The notes under the pieces are model-generated. The model made no database searches. It was not told the origin of the DNA and worked only from the letters and a program-made list of their open reading frames with translations. Below are positions 8,180-16,020 of a stretch of 64,000 bases of DNA, piece after piece; position 1 is the first letter of the stretch; every line of letters starts with the position of its first letter. Both the position numbers and the translations under genes were made by a program. This DNA is from Crossiella sp. SN42 (GTDB taxonomy: Bacteria > Actinomycetota > Actinomycetes > Mycobacteriales > Pseudonocardiaceae), in assembly GCF_023897065.1 (NCBI RefSeq), contig NZ_JAMHIV010000023.1:116987-180986 (forward strand), written 5' to 3'.

Positions 8180-10885
8180 TCAGTCGCCCCGCGGGCTTTC
8201 CAGGACCGCGGGGCGACTGCTTTCTCGGGGGCGCCAGATGACCTGTAGTTCATGGCGTTGCCGCAGCGGGCGGAGGATGGCCAGATCGGTGCAGACGATG
8301 TGCAGCCGCCGCAGGGCTTTCAGCTCCAGCAGCGAGGCGACATCGAGGTCCACCAGGAGGTCGCGTGGCACGATTTCGAGATTCTCAAGCCGGGGCGCGG
8401 ACTTGAGCACGGACAGGTCGCTGGCATCCTGAATGCCGTGCAGCCCCAGCTTTTTCAGCTTGGGTAGCGGCGGGAGCCCGCCCAGATCCGAGGCGCTGAA
8501 GACGTTGAGCTCACGCACTCCAGGCGGCACATCACGCAGGTCAAAACCACCGTCGACATTCAGGTGCCGGAGCCCGCGCAGGTGGCGCACTGGCGGATTG
8601 ACTCCACTGATCACTAGCTCACCCGCGTATTCGGTGAGCACACTGCGGGCGTACTCGTCCCGGTCGAACCGGTCCCACATCAGTAGAAGTTCTTCCTGGA
8701 CCTCCTCCCGCTTGTCCGCAGCGAACCTGGCCAGGAGCGGGATCGCCTCGGCCAGCCCGGTCTCCGCCATCGCCCTGATAGTGGTCACCACTTCCCGTTC
8801 CGTACGCGGATTGGCGCTCGCGAGCAGATCGAGGGCGAAGGCGCCGGCGGAGGCGAACACCCGCGCCTGGGTTCGGGACTTGGGCGGCACCAGATCGGCG
8901 GCCTGGCGCTGGATTTGTGCGCGGAGCGCGGCATTCAGGTCCGGTGCGGTTTCCAGGCAGGCCAGGGCGAGTAGCTGGAGGTTGCGTTTGCCCTGGGCTT
9001 TGGTCAGGCCGGAGAGCAGCGCCTCGCGTTGGCGGCTGGAGGCGTGGCCGACGGCCAGCACGAAGACCTCCTGCCAGCTGGCCGCGTTCTTCAGCAACAG
9101 GTCCACGTCGTCGAAGTCCTGCATCGCCGAACGCGCGGCCAGGTATTCCTGGAAGGTCCGGTGCACGAAATCGACCCGGCCTTCCACCGGTTCCCGCAAC
9201 AACCCCGAGCGGATCAGCAGATGCCGGTAGACCTCTTCCGGTTCGGCCTGGACCTGCGCCATTGACCGCAACCGGCGGCCCAACTGCTCGATGGCGCGTT
9301 CGGTTTCGATGTCGCTGCGCTCGTTGCGGATCAGCCAGTAGGCCAAATCGCCTAACAGCAACGTTTTCTCGGTGCGGTTCAGACCAGCCGGCGCGGGAAT
9401 GCGGCGTTCGGCGTCTCGGCGTTCCAGCAGCATGTGCAGGGCGACCTCGTACAGCTCCATCCGGTTGTCCGGCAGCGCGGCGCGGCGGTCCTTGTGCAAC
9501 GCGCACAACAGGGCGCACAGCAGGGGATAGCCCGCCAGGCGGCGGAGGTGGTTGCGGGTGTCCAGCTGGGTGCGCAGGTTCTGGTGGTAGGACTCGAGCT
9601 GCGCCTTGGCCTCCTCGTCGGCGCACAGCGACTGCATGGCGGTGTGCCAGCGCTGGATGAAGGTGCGCACGTCCGGTGGCGTCATGGGTTGCAGGTCGAG
9701 GCTGAGGAAGCCGTCGGTGGCCAGCCAGTCCGGCTGGGCGGCGCCGGGGCGGGAGGTGATCACCCAGCGGGCCTTGGGGAAGCTCAGGGTGAGGTAGCGC
9801 AGCCAGTCGCGGGCCTCCTCGCGGCGGGCCGGGGCCAGCTCGTCCACGCCGTCGATGAGGACCACCGCGTGGCCGCCGCGCAGGTGCTGCTGCACCCAGC
9901 CCTTGGGCATCTCGTCGGCGATGTGGCGGCCGACCTCGTCCAGGAACTGCTCGGGGCGGGGCAGGTCGCGGTCGGCGTAGCGGCGCAGCGGGACGAAGAA
10001 CGGGATGGTGTCGTTCCAGGCGGCCAGCGCGGGCGGGAAGTCGCGGCGGGCGCTGCGCACCGCGATCCAGTGCAGCAGGGTGGTCTTGCCGAGGCCGGCC
10101 TCGCCGCGGATGAACAGCTTGCTGCTCCTGGCCAGCAGGTCCTCGATGCGTTCCGGGCGGCCGTGCCCAGTGTCCGCGGTGAGGCTGATGTAGGCCACGC
10201 TGAGCGGGTAGCGCCTGCTCGCGTCGTCCAGGGTGACGCCGAAGAGCTCGATGTGGTCCAGCTTGCGGGCGGCCTGCTGGCGGTAGTCGTAGTCAAAACC
10301 GGCGCTGCGGTCCCGTTGCGGCAGCCGGGCCAGCACCTCGCGGATGCCGTTGATGATCTCGGTGTCCCTGCGCAGCAGCTCGGTCAGGGCGGCGGTGCTG
10401 AAGGTGGGCAGGCCGCGGGCGATCTCGATGACGTAGCCGCAGGACTCGCGCAGCAGCAGGTCGTAGAGGGCTTCGGCGTCGGCGGAGAGCAGGGCGGCGT
10501 GGCCGGGGGCCTGGCGGCGCAGGGCGCGGTCCAGGTGGCGGGCGTCCAGGTCGGCGGCGAAGAGGTCCTTGTCCACCAGGGCGGCTTGCTCGAAGGTGTC
10601 CTGGACCGCGTGCACGGCGGCGGCGCGCTCGTGCTCGGGCAGGGCGGCGAACTCGGCCTCGATGACGGGTTCCAGCCGGTCCACCACGGCCTCGGCGAAG
10701 GTGTCCAGCATCCGGGCGAAGCGGCGTTTGTCGCGCTGGTTGCCGAACCTTTCGGACACCAGGTCCACCGCGCTGGCGCCCACCTCGGCGGCGACCTTGT
10801 CATCGGCCAGCCACAGCTTGGTGGCGGTGCGCACGGCGGCGGTGCCGAGCTTGAGCAGGGCGGCTTCGAGCAACACCTGGCTCAT
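8180..10885 (-). CDS. bNACHT-type STAND NTPase (putative antiphage defence)
   Basis: A 901-residue NACHT protein. Residues 1-240 form a helical N-terminal domain of the NACHT-associated type. The NTPase domain has Walker A 'GEAGLGKTTLL' near residue 262 and Walker B 'VVLIDGVDEL' near 340, the D-G-x-D-E form typical of NACHT, then 'WVITSRPG' (sensor 1) and a winged-helix region with 'FVHRTFQEYLAA', a hallmark of NACHT modules. The C terminus has HEAT-like helices and then short leucine-rich strands ('LRHLNVDGGFDL', 'LKKLGLHGI', 'LENLEI') that could act as a sensor. Bacterial NACHT proteins related to animal NLRs protect against phages; defence here is inferred from family. No effector enzyme domain is evident. 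Confidence 0.85.
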   Translation of the reverse strand: MSQVLLEAALLKLGTAAVRTATKLWLADDKVAAEVGASAVDLVSERFGNQRDKRRFARMLDTFAEAVVDRLEPVIEAEFAALPEHERAAAVHAVQDTFEQAALVDKDLFAADLDARHLDRALRRQAPGHAALLSADAEALYDLLLRESCGYVIEIARGLPTFSTAALTELLRRDTEIINGIREVLARLPQRDRSAGFDYDYRQQAARKLDHIELFGVTLDDASRRYPLSVAYISLTADTGHGRPERIEDLLARSSKLFIRGEAGLGKTTLLHWIAVRSARRDFPPALAAWNDTIPFFVPLRRYADRDLPRPEQFLDEVGRHIADEMPKGWVQQHLRGGHAVVLIDGVDELAPARREEARDWLRYLTLSFPKARWVITSRPGAAQPDWLATDGFLSLDLQPMTPPDVRTFIQRWHTAMQSLCADEEAKAQLESYHQNLRTQLDTRNHLRRLAGYPLLCALLCALHKDRRAALPDNRMELYEVALHMLLERRDAERRIPAPAGLNRTEKTLLLGDLAYWLIRNERSDIETERAIEQLGRRLRSMAQVQAEPEEVYRHLLIRSGLLREPVEGRVDFVHRTFQEYLAARSAMQDFDDVDLLLKNAASWQEVFVLAVGHASSRQREALLSGLTKAQGKRNLQLLALACLETAPDLNAALRAQIQRQAADLVPPKSRTQARVFASAGAFALDLLASANPRTEREVVTTIRAMAETGLAEAIPLLARFAADKREEVQEELLLMWDRFDRDEYARSVLTEYAGELVISGVNPPVRHLRGLRHLNVDGGFDLRDVPPGVRELNVFSASDLGGLPPLPKLKKLGLHGIQDASDLSVLKSAPRLENLEIVPRDLLVDLDVASLLELKALRRLHIVCTDLAILRPLRQRHELQVIWRPRESSRPAVLESPRGD
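8181..8219 (+). terminator. Hairpin terminator after the protease gene, inside the end of the NACHT gene
   Basis: Arms CAGTCGCCCCGCGG (8181-8194) and CCGCGGGGCGACTG (8206-8219) pair perfectly over 14 bases with an 11-base loop, 14 bases after the protease stop. The T tract is weak, as usual in actinomycetes. The element also encodes the last residues of the convergent NACHT protein. Confidence 0.65.
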
Positions 10886-10977
10886 TCAACACCTGAGCAG
10901 GCACGCTAGTCATCCGACAAGGTCCATTGTGGACTTTCATCTGGCGTTCTGGCCAGTAGTTGGTTCTGGTTCAGGTT

Positions 10978-11433
10978 ATGAACAACAACCTGCCGGTGTT
11001 GCGGACCCGGTTCCTCCGAGTTGTGATGGCGCTGCTGGTGGCCCTCGGGGCGCTGGCGGTTGCCCCGGTGGCGGCCGCCTCGGCCGCCGACTCCGGCTCG
11101 ACGGTGGTCGAGCAGGGCAAGAAGAAGGTCAAGGTCAACGCGAAGGCGAACAAGAAGAAGGTCAAGAAGGGCGAGGAGGTCAAGATCGACGGCTCGCTGG
11201 AGGAGCTGGCGGGCGCCCGCTCCGCGGCGCTGCTCGGCTCGGTGATCCTCCAGTCGCAGACCAGCACCGGGCTGTGGGTGAACCTCGGTGACTGGAGCCG
11301 GTGCCGCCCCAACGGCACGTTCAGCCTGTCACTGCTGGTGCAGACCTCGCTGACGCTGCGGGTACAGGCCGACGGCCCGGACATCGACGTCAGCACCGCG
11401 GTGTCCTCGGCGATCTCGATCAGGGTCGGTTAG
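10978..11433 (+). CDS. Secreted lysine-rich protein of unknown function
   Basis: A 151-residue exported protein. Arg-rich residues then 'VVMALLVALGALAVAPVAAASAA' form a Sec signal peptide. The mature part begins with a strongly basic stretch of about 30 residues, many of them Lys ('GKKKVKVNAKANKKKVKKG'), followed by a small beta-rich domain that looks Ig-like, with one Cys in 'WSRCRPNG'. No family is recognised. Basic tails of this kind can bind cell-wall polymers or nucleic acid. It is divergent from the NACHT gene across about 90 bases, and a hairpin follows its stop. Confidence 0.72.
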   Translation: MNNNLPVLRTRFLRVVMALLVALGALAVAPVAAASAADSGSTVVEQGKKKVKVNAKANKKKVKKGEEVKIDGSLEELAGARSAALLGSVILQSQTSTGLWVNLGDWSRCRPNGTFSLSLLVQTSLTLRVQADGPDIDVSTAVSSAISIRVG

Positions 11434-11440
11434 CAGGGGA

Positions 11441-11492
11441 AGGTCACGGTGGAGTCGGGATCGGGGCCCTGACACCGACCCCACCGTGACCT
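11441..11492. terminator. Long inverted repeat between convergent genes (probable terminator)
   Basis: Arms AGGTCACGGTGG (11441-11452) and CCACCGTGACCT (11481-11492) are perfect 12-base complements. An inner GTCGG/CCGAC pairing can extend the stem. It starts eight bases after the stop of the secreted protein gene and precedes the converging sigma-factor gene, so it probably ends transcription. No U tract is seen. Confidence 0.6.
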
Positions 11493-11588
11493 CGACACCG
11501 GATTCCCACTGGCCAGGGCAGCGCGTGAACCTCAACCAGAACTTCCTCCGGTGCTGGTGGACACCACCGCGTGTGCTGCGCGGCGCGG

Positions 11589-12575
11589 TCAATGCCTGCT
11601 GCGTCCACCACTCTGTTGTCGCACGGGACCGCCCGGACCCGCAAAAAGATCTTGTCGATTTTTTTCGGTCCGGCCGAATCTATGCCCTGACCAGCCAGAA
11701 CTTTGGAAATTTTGTCCTGGGTCAGCTGGCTTGCGACCCCGGTCCTTGCCGTTGCCGTCCTTGCCCTTGCCGTGCGCGGGCGGGCCGGATTTGCCGTTGC
11801 CCTCGGCGCCGGACCGGCCGGGCGAGCCGGGCTGGCGGGTGCCCGAGGCTGGCGGGTCCACCTGGGTGTTGCCCTGTGCCGGCGGTGGCACCGGCTGCGG
11901 GGTCTCCTGCGGCACCTCGACCAGGGCCAGCGGTGGCGGTTCGGGGCTGAACTCCGGGCCCGGCAGCGGGGGCAGCACCGCCAGCGAGCCCAGGGCCAGC
12001 GGGACCGACACCGCGGCCAGCGCGACCTTGGCCCCGGCCAGGTTGCCCGCGCCCAGCCAGCGCCAGATCCCGGCCAGGCCGGCGCCCAGCGGCAGCACCG
12101 CGGCCGCGGCCAGGCGGCGCAGCAGCCTGCGCGCCCTGGTCAGGTGCGACTCGACCGAGCGGCTGCTCAGGCCCAGCTCGGTGGCGATTTGCGTGGGCGG
12201 CACGCCCGCGCCCGCCATGGCCACCACCTCGCGGGTGGTCTCGGGCAGCTCGTCCAGCGCGGCGGCCATCCAGCGGGCCTGGTCGCGGTCGGCCACCGCC
12301 TCGGACGGGTCGGCGCCGAACACCGCGCGCTGGGCGTCACTGCGGGCCAGCGCGGTCTGCTCCCGCCTGCGGCGGCGCAGCTGGTCGACGAACCGGCGCC
12401 GGGAGACCGTGGTCAGCCAGGCCTCCGGCCGGTCCACCGGCGCGGTGTGCGCGCTGGCCAGCAGGTCGGCCACCGCGTCCTGCACGCAGTCCTCGGCCTG
12501 TTCCTTGCTGGCACCTGCCGCGCGGACGCGCACCAGCGCCCGCTGGGCGGCAGCGGCAAGTCGCTCCTGGTCCAT
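11589..12575 (-). CDS. ECF sigma factor with C-terminal membrane segment and low-complexity tail
   Basis: A 328-residue ECF sigma-70 factor with an unusual extension. Region 2 contains 'ASKEQAEDCVQDAVADLLA' and 'RPEAWLTTVSRRRFVDQLRRRRRE'; region 4 is 'LDELPETTREVVAMAGAGVPPTQIATELGLSSRSVESHLTRARRLLRR'. From about residue 170 two hydrophobic stretches follow ('AAAVLPLGAGLAGIWRWL' and 'VALAAVSVPLALGSLAVLPP'), then about 130 residues rich in Pro, Gly, Lys and Gln. This suggests membrane tethering with a tail outside, as in sigma factors that carry their own anti-sigma or sensor part. ATG 12575 follows a GGGGG run. The targets are unknown; no separate anti-sigma gene is adjacent. Confidence 0.82.
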   Translation of the reverse strand: MDQERLAAAAQRALVRVRAAGASKEQAEDCVQDAVADLLASAHTAPVDRPEAWLTTVSRRRFVDQLRRRRREQTALARSDAQRAVFGADPSEAVADRDQARWMAAALDELPETTREVVAMAGAGVPPTQIATELGLSSRSVESHLTRARRLLRRLAAAAVLPLGAGLAGIWRWLGAGNLAGAKVALAAVSVPLALGSLAVLPPLPGPEFSPEPPPLALVEVPQETPQPVPPPAQGNTQVDPPASGTRQPGSPGRSGAEGNGKSGPPAHGKGKDGNGKDRGRKPADPGQNFQSSGWSGHRFGRTEKNRQDLFAGPGGPVRQQSGGRSRH

Positions 12576-12686
12576 GCACAAGCCCCCAGGTCGGCGCGGA
12601 TTCGGAGCACGATCGTGACACATGGCCGTGCGGACCAGCCAGCGTCGTTATACGGCCTTAGTCCTGAGTTCTTCCAGTACGCAGTT

Positions 12687-12718
12687 CGGGCCCGGTGCGG
12701 ACTTCCGCACCGGGCCCG
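12687..12718 (-). terminator. Terminator hairpin downstream of the sortase operon
   Basis: Arms CGGGCCCGGTGCGG (12687-12700) and CCGCACCGGGCCCG (12705-12718) pair perfectly over 14 bases around a 4-base loop. It begins 16 bases after the sortase stop on the minus strand, between the sortase and the ECF sigma gene promoter region. Confidence 0.7.
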
Positions 12719-12733
12719 GGTCGCGCGATCGGC

Positions 12734-13336
12734 TCAGGCGGCCAGCTTGGCCGAGACGATCACGTTGTCCTGGTAGCTGTGCGCGGCCTTGTCGAAGGCG
12801 CCGCCACAGGTGATCAACCGCAGGATCGGGTCGGGGCTGTCGCCGTACACCGCCTCGGTCGGGAACTCGTTCTTGGGCTTCTGCTCCCTGGCGGTGACCA
12901 CGAACTTCACCTCCTTGCCGTCGCTGCGCTTGACGAACACCTCGTCGCCGACGGCCAGCTCGTGCAGCTTGAAGAAGATGCCGGGCTGCTTGTTGCCGTC
13001 CACGTGGCCGAGGATGATCGCCGGGCCCTTGTCCCCCGGCACCGGGCTCATCCGGTACCAGGCGGCCTGCATGGGCTTGTCCGCCTTGGGCACCTCGAGC
13101 GACCCGTCCGGGTTGATCGCGGTGCTGATCAGCGAGGACTGCGCACCGATCTTCGGGATGCGCACGTCCGTCGGCTTGAGCTTGGTCTCGGCCGAGGCCG
13201 CTGCGCTGGTCTGCGGCGCGGAAGTCTGCGGCGTGGCGGGCTCGCCGCCACCGCCGCACGCGCTCACCAGCAGTGCGGTGGCGAGCAGGACGGTGGCCGC
13301 GAAACCGCGGCCACCACTGCGCTTGGTCGTCGACAT
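12734..13336 (-). CDS. Class F sortase (lipoprotein-like N terminus)
   Basis: A 200-residue sortase. The N terminus 'FAATVLLATALLVSACGGGG' carries a lipobox-like Cys and could be a lipid anchor or uncleaved anchor. The sortase barrel follows: 'IRIPKIG'-type strand, 'GPAIILGHVDG' with the catalytic His, 'VFVKRSDGKEVKF' and 'LRLITCGGAFD' with the catalytic Cys near residue 178. The TCGGxFD form is typical of actinobacterial class F enzymes. The ATG at 13336 lies two bases after the stop of the upstream secreted-protein gene, so the two are translationally linked and that protein is a plausible substrate or partner. Confidence 0.87.
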   Translation of the reverse strand: MSTTKRSGGRGFAATVLLATALLVSACGGGGEPATPQTSAPQTSAAASAETKLKPTDVRIPKIGAQSSLISTAINPDGSLEVPKADKPMQAAWYRMSPVPGDKGPAIILGHVDGNKQPGIFFKLHELAVGDEVFVKRSDGKEVKFVVTAREQKPKNEFPTEAVYGDSPDPILRLITCGGAFDKAAHSYQDNVIVSAKLAA

Positions 13337-13338
13337 GC

Positions 13339-14013
13339 TCAGGCGGTGCCGCCGACGCCGGTCTCCACGCCGCCCCGCGGGGTGAAGCCGATCTGCGAGT
13401 TCTTCTTGCCCTTGCCCGGCTTGCCCAGCACCGGGGTCTTGCCACCGGACTGCTCGTCGCCGATCACCCGGAAGGTGAAGCTGAGGGTCTTGCCACCGCA
13501 CTTGGCGGTGACCTGGTACTCGCCCAGCTCGACACCGTCCTTGAGGCGGGCCAGCGCGACGTAGACGCGCGGGTCGACCTCGCTCTGGATGGCCTCGTCG
13601 ATGGTGAGCGCGACCGAGCTGATGTCGGTCGGCTTACCGGCGGCGCAACCGATGATGATCGCGGCCTGGGTCGGGTCGTTCGGGTTGGAGGCCAGACCGA
13701 AGATCTGGTCCTGCCACGGCTTGCCGCCCGGGTCCGGCTGCTCGCTGGTCGAGGTGGTCGGCCGGATCGAGGTGGTCGGGCGCGGGCTGGTGGTGCTGGT
13801 CACCGGGCTCGTGGTGGCCGACGGCGTGGTCGTCGGGACCGCGCTGGAGGTGGACGGCGTGGTGGTCGGCGCGGTGGTGCTGCTGACCGGGTTCGTCGTC
13901 GTGGTCGCGGTGGTGCTGGAGGTGGTCTGCGCCAGGGCCATCGGCGCGGCGATCACCGCGAGTGCGGCGGCGGTCGCGACGGCACGGGTCAGCAGACCCA
14001 AGGACTTCTGCAC
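13339..14013 (-). CDS. Secreted Thr/Ser/Pro-rich protein, partner of class F sortase
   Basis: A 224-residue exported protein. 'LLTRAVATAAALAVIAAPMALAQ' is a Sec signal. It is followed by about 65 residues of almost pure Thr, Ser and Pro, a stalk of the kind that spans the cell wall and is often O-mannosylated in actinomycetes. The folded part (about residues 95-190) contains two Cys ('IIGCAAGKP', 'VTAKCGGK') that may pair. The C terminus is 'GFTPRGGVETGVGGTA', with no LPxTG and no hydrophobic tail. GTG 14013 has GGGGAA five bases upstream. It lies directly before the sortase gene. No named domain is recognised. Confidence 0.75.
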   Translation of the reverse strand: MQKSLGLLTRAVATAAALAVIAAPMALAQTTSSTTATTTTNPVSSTTAPTTTPSTSSAVPTTTPSATTSPVTSTTSPRPTTSIRPTTSTSEQPDPGGKPWQDQIFGLASNPNDPTQAAIIIGCAAGKPTDISSVALTIDEAIQSEVDPRVYVALARLKDGVELGEYQVTAKCGGKTLSFTFRVIGDEQSGGKTPVLGKPGKGKKNSQIGFTPRGGVETGVGGTA

Positions 14014-14323
14014 GTGATTCCCCAAAATGTGTTCGCGCTCGGGCGCGATCCCAGTCCCCCCGGTGAGTCCGGTTGGGATGCGCAGATCCTGCCCCAAAAG
14101 GCGGGCGCGAAGAGAGCCGGTAGGGCGTGAGAAACAGCACCGGAAAACGGCGTAACGGACGCGCCCGGACAACCGATACACGTTGTCGCAGACGTCGCCC
14201 GACGAGGATGGTGCGGCCGCGGCGTCCTCACTCACCGCGACCGGCGAAGATCAGCTTAGGCGCGGCTGCTGAGCGCGGGCTGAAGATGCGCGTAGAACCC
14301 CGGCGTGACGGGTAGCCGAGACC
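14014..14323. other. 310-base divergent intergenic region without a gene
   Basis: Separates the sortase operon (minus) from the small membrane protein gene (plus) and must hold both promoters. Short open frames here have shadow-type, Arg-rich composition and no ribosome sites. I looked for a cyclic-di-AMP-type or other riboswitch consensus on both strands and did not recognise one. Confidence 0.5.
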
Positions 14324-14743
14324 ATGAGGTCCGGTGCGGCGCAACAAGATCGTACGGTGAGCGAGCGGGTGACCCGCCGGGCCAGACGAACCCGCGGCCG
14401 GATCAGCCGGGCTTGGGCCTTCGCCTACTTCCTGCTGGGGCTCCAGGTCTTCACCCTCGCGCTCGGCGAACACGGCGACAGCGCGTTGCAGTACCTGGCC
14501 CTGCTCGCCTTCAGCCTGTTCCTCTACGTGCTGCGGCACGAGCCCAACGTGGCGAAGGTGGCCGGAGTGGTGGTGTTCTTCACCGGGGCCCGGATGCTGG
14601 CGCTCGGCGAGGGGCACACGGCCTGGCTGATCGCGCTGGCCACGCTGGCCGGGCTCACCGTGGCGCTGGTGCCCAACTGGCCGGAACCGACCCCCTGGGT
14701 GCGCCCGGCGCGGGCCCGCCGACCTGACGAAAGTCAGGGGTAG
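14324..14743 (+). CDS. Small multi-pass membrane protein, unknown function
   Basis: A 139-residue protein with a basic N terminus and four hydrophobic segments: 'AWAFAYFLLGLQVFTLAL', 'LQYLALLAFSLFLYVL', 'VAGVVVFFTGARMLALG' and 'AWLIALATLAGLTVALVP'. The tail is short and Arg-rich. No family is recognised. ATG 14324 and GTG 14357 are both possible starts and neither has a strong ribosome site. It precedes the PAP2 phosphatase gene by 54 bases and may be co-transcribed with it. Confidence 0.65.
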   Translation: MRSGAAQQDRTVSERVTRRARRTRGRISRAWAFAYFLLGLQVFTLALGEHGDSALQYLALLAFSLFLYVLRHEPNVAKVAGVVVFFTGARMLALGEGHTAWLIALATLAGLTVALVPNWPEPTPWVRPARARRPDESQG

Positions 14744-14797
14744 CCGCTGCCGATCGAGCACTGTGGACGGTGGGGCGCCCTGCCTAGCTTTCGTTGA

Positions 14798-15394
14798 GTG
14801 TCCCTGATCCCTGATGTGAGCATCGATCTCTACCGCGCGGTCACCGGATTCGCCGCGAGCACGCCGGAATGGGTGCGCTCGCTGGTGGAGTTCGGCACCG
14901 ACGCCGGACTGTTCGTCTTCGGCGCCTTCTTCCTGGCCCTGTTCTGGCGGGCCCGCGACCGCGCGCCGCTGACCCTGGCCACCGCACTGGCCGTGCCGCT
15001 GGCGGTGGTCGGCGGTTACGCGGTCTCCGAGGCGCTCAAGCTTGTCCTGCAAGAGGAACGGCCCTGCCGGGCGGTGGCCGGGGCGGCGGCCATCACGCAC
15101 TGCCCCGAGGTCGGCGACTGGTCCTTCCCCAGCAACCACGCCACCCTCGCGGCCGGTTCGGCCTTCGCGCTGGCCTTCGTCTGGCGGCGCACCGCGTGGT
15201 GGTTGCTGCCGCTGGCCGTGCTGATGGCCGGTTCCCGGGTGTTCCTCGGCGTGCACTACCCGCACGACGTGCTGGCCGGGTTCCTGCTCGGCGCGCTGCT
15301 GGCGCCCGCGCTGGTCGCGCTGGTCGTGCGGGTGCTGGCGCCGGTGCTGGCGCGGTGGCTTCAGTCCAGGCCGCGGACCAGCCCGGCCTCGTAG
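14798..15394 (+). CDS. PAP2-family phosphatase (membrane)
   Basis: A 198-residue integral membrane phosphatase of the type 2 phosphatidic acid phosphatase family. The three motifs are intact: 'KLVLQEERP' (KxxxxxxRP-type motif 1), 'PSNHA' (PSGH-type motif 2 with the acid/base His), and 'SRVFLGVHYPHD' (SRxxxxxHxxxD motif 3 with the nucleophilic His). Such enzymes dephosphorylate undecaprenyl pyrophosphate or other lipid phosphates on the outer membrane face. The start is GTG 14798. The 3' end overlaps the convergent response-regulator gene by 34 bases. Exact substrate unknown; bacitracin-resistance-type UPP phosphatase is one option. Confidence 0.86.
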   Translation: MSLIPDVSIDLYRAVTGFAASTPEWVRSLVEFGTDAGLFVFGAFFLALFWRARDRAPLTLATALAVPLAVVGGYAVSEALKLVLQEERPCRAVAGAAAITHCPEVGDWSFPSNHATLAAGSAFALAFVWRRTAWWLLPLAVLMAGSRVFLGVHYPHDVLAGFLLGALLAPALVALVVRVLAPVLARWLQSRPRTSPAS

Positions 15395-16020
15395 GCCAGG
15401 ATCGCCGCCTGCACCCGGTTGCGCACGCCGAGCCTGCTCAGGATGGTGCTGACGTAGGCCTTCACGGTGCCCTCGACCAGGTGCAGGCGGCGGGCGATCT
15501 CCGCGTTGGACAGGCCGCCGCCGACGAAGGCGAGCACCTCCCGCTCCCGCTCGGTGAGCCTGCCGGTCTGCTCCCGCGCGGCCGCGCCGCGGGCCATCAG
15601 GCCGCCGCTGAGCTCGGTGAGCACCCGGTGCGCGACCTTCGGCGAGAGGTAGGCGGCGCCCTCGGCCACCGCGCGCACCCCGGCGATCAGCTCCCGTGGA
15701 TCGCCGGCCTTGAGCAGGAAGCCGCTGGCGCCGTCGCCGAGCGCGCGGGCGATGTAGGCGTCCTCGGAGAAGGTGGTGAGCATGACCACCGCGGTCCGCG
15801 GCGCCAGGCGGCGGATCTCCGCGGCCGCGGCCAGCCCGTCCAGCTTGGGCATCCGGATGTCCAGCAGCACCACGTCCGGCCGCAGCTCGCGGACCCGCTC
15901 GATGGCCTGGTGACCGTCCTCGGCCTCGCCGACCACCTCGATCCCGGTGTCCACGGCCAGGATCGCCCGGACGCCGGCCCGGATCACCGCCTCGTCGTCG
16001 GCCAGCACCACTCGGATCAC
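15361..16020 (-). CDS. NarL/FixJ-type response regulator
   Basis: A 219-residue response regulator. The receiver domain has the acidic pair in 'VVLADDEAVIRAG', the phospho-acceptor Asp in 'DVVLLDIRMPKLDG' and the conserved Lys in 'GFLLKAGDP'. The C-terminal LuxR-type HTH is 'LTEREREVLAFVGGGLSNAEIARRLHLVEGTVKAYVSTILSRLGVRNR'. The GTG start overlaps the stop of the histidine kinase gene by four bases (GTGA), so the pair is translationally coupled and forms one two-component system. The signal and regulon are unknown. Confidence 0.92.
   Translation of the reverse strand: MIRVVLADDEAVIRAGVRAILAVDTGIEVVGEAEDGHQAIERVRELRPDVVLLDIRMPKLDGLAAAAEIRRLAPRTAVVMLTTFSEDAYIARALGDGASGFLLKAGDPRELIAGVRAVAEGAAYLSPKVAHRVLTELSGGLMARGAAAREQTGRLTEREREVLAFVGGGLSNAEIARRLHLVEGTVKAYVSTILSRLGVRNRVQAAILAYEAGLVRGLD

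Noticed and set aside
14228..15265. A 345-residue minus-strand frame opposite the membrane protein and PAP2 genes
   Set aside because: His/Gln/Arg/Gly-rich shadow; the plus strand has intact PAP2 motifs.
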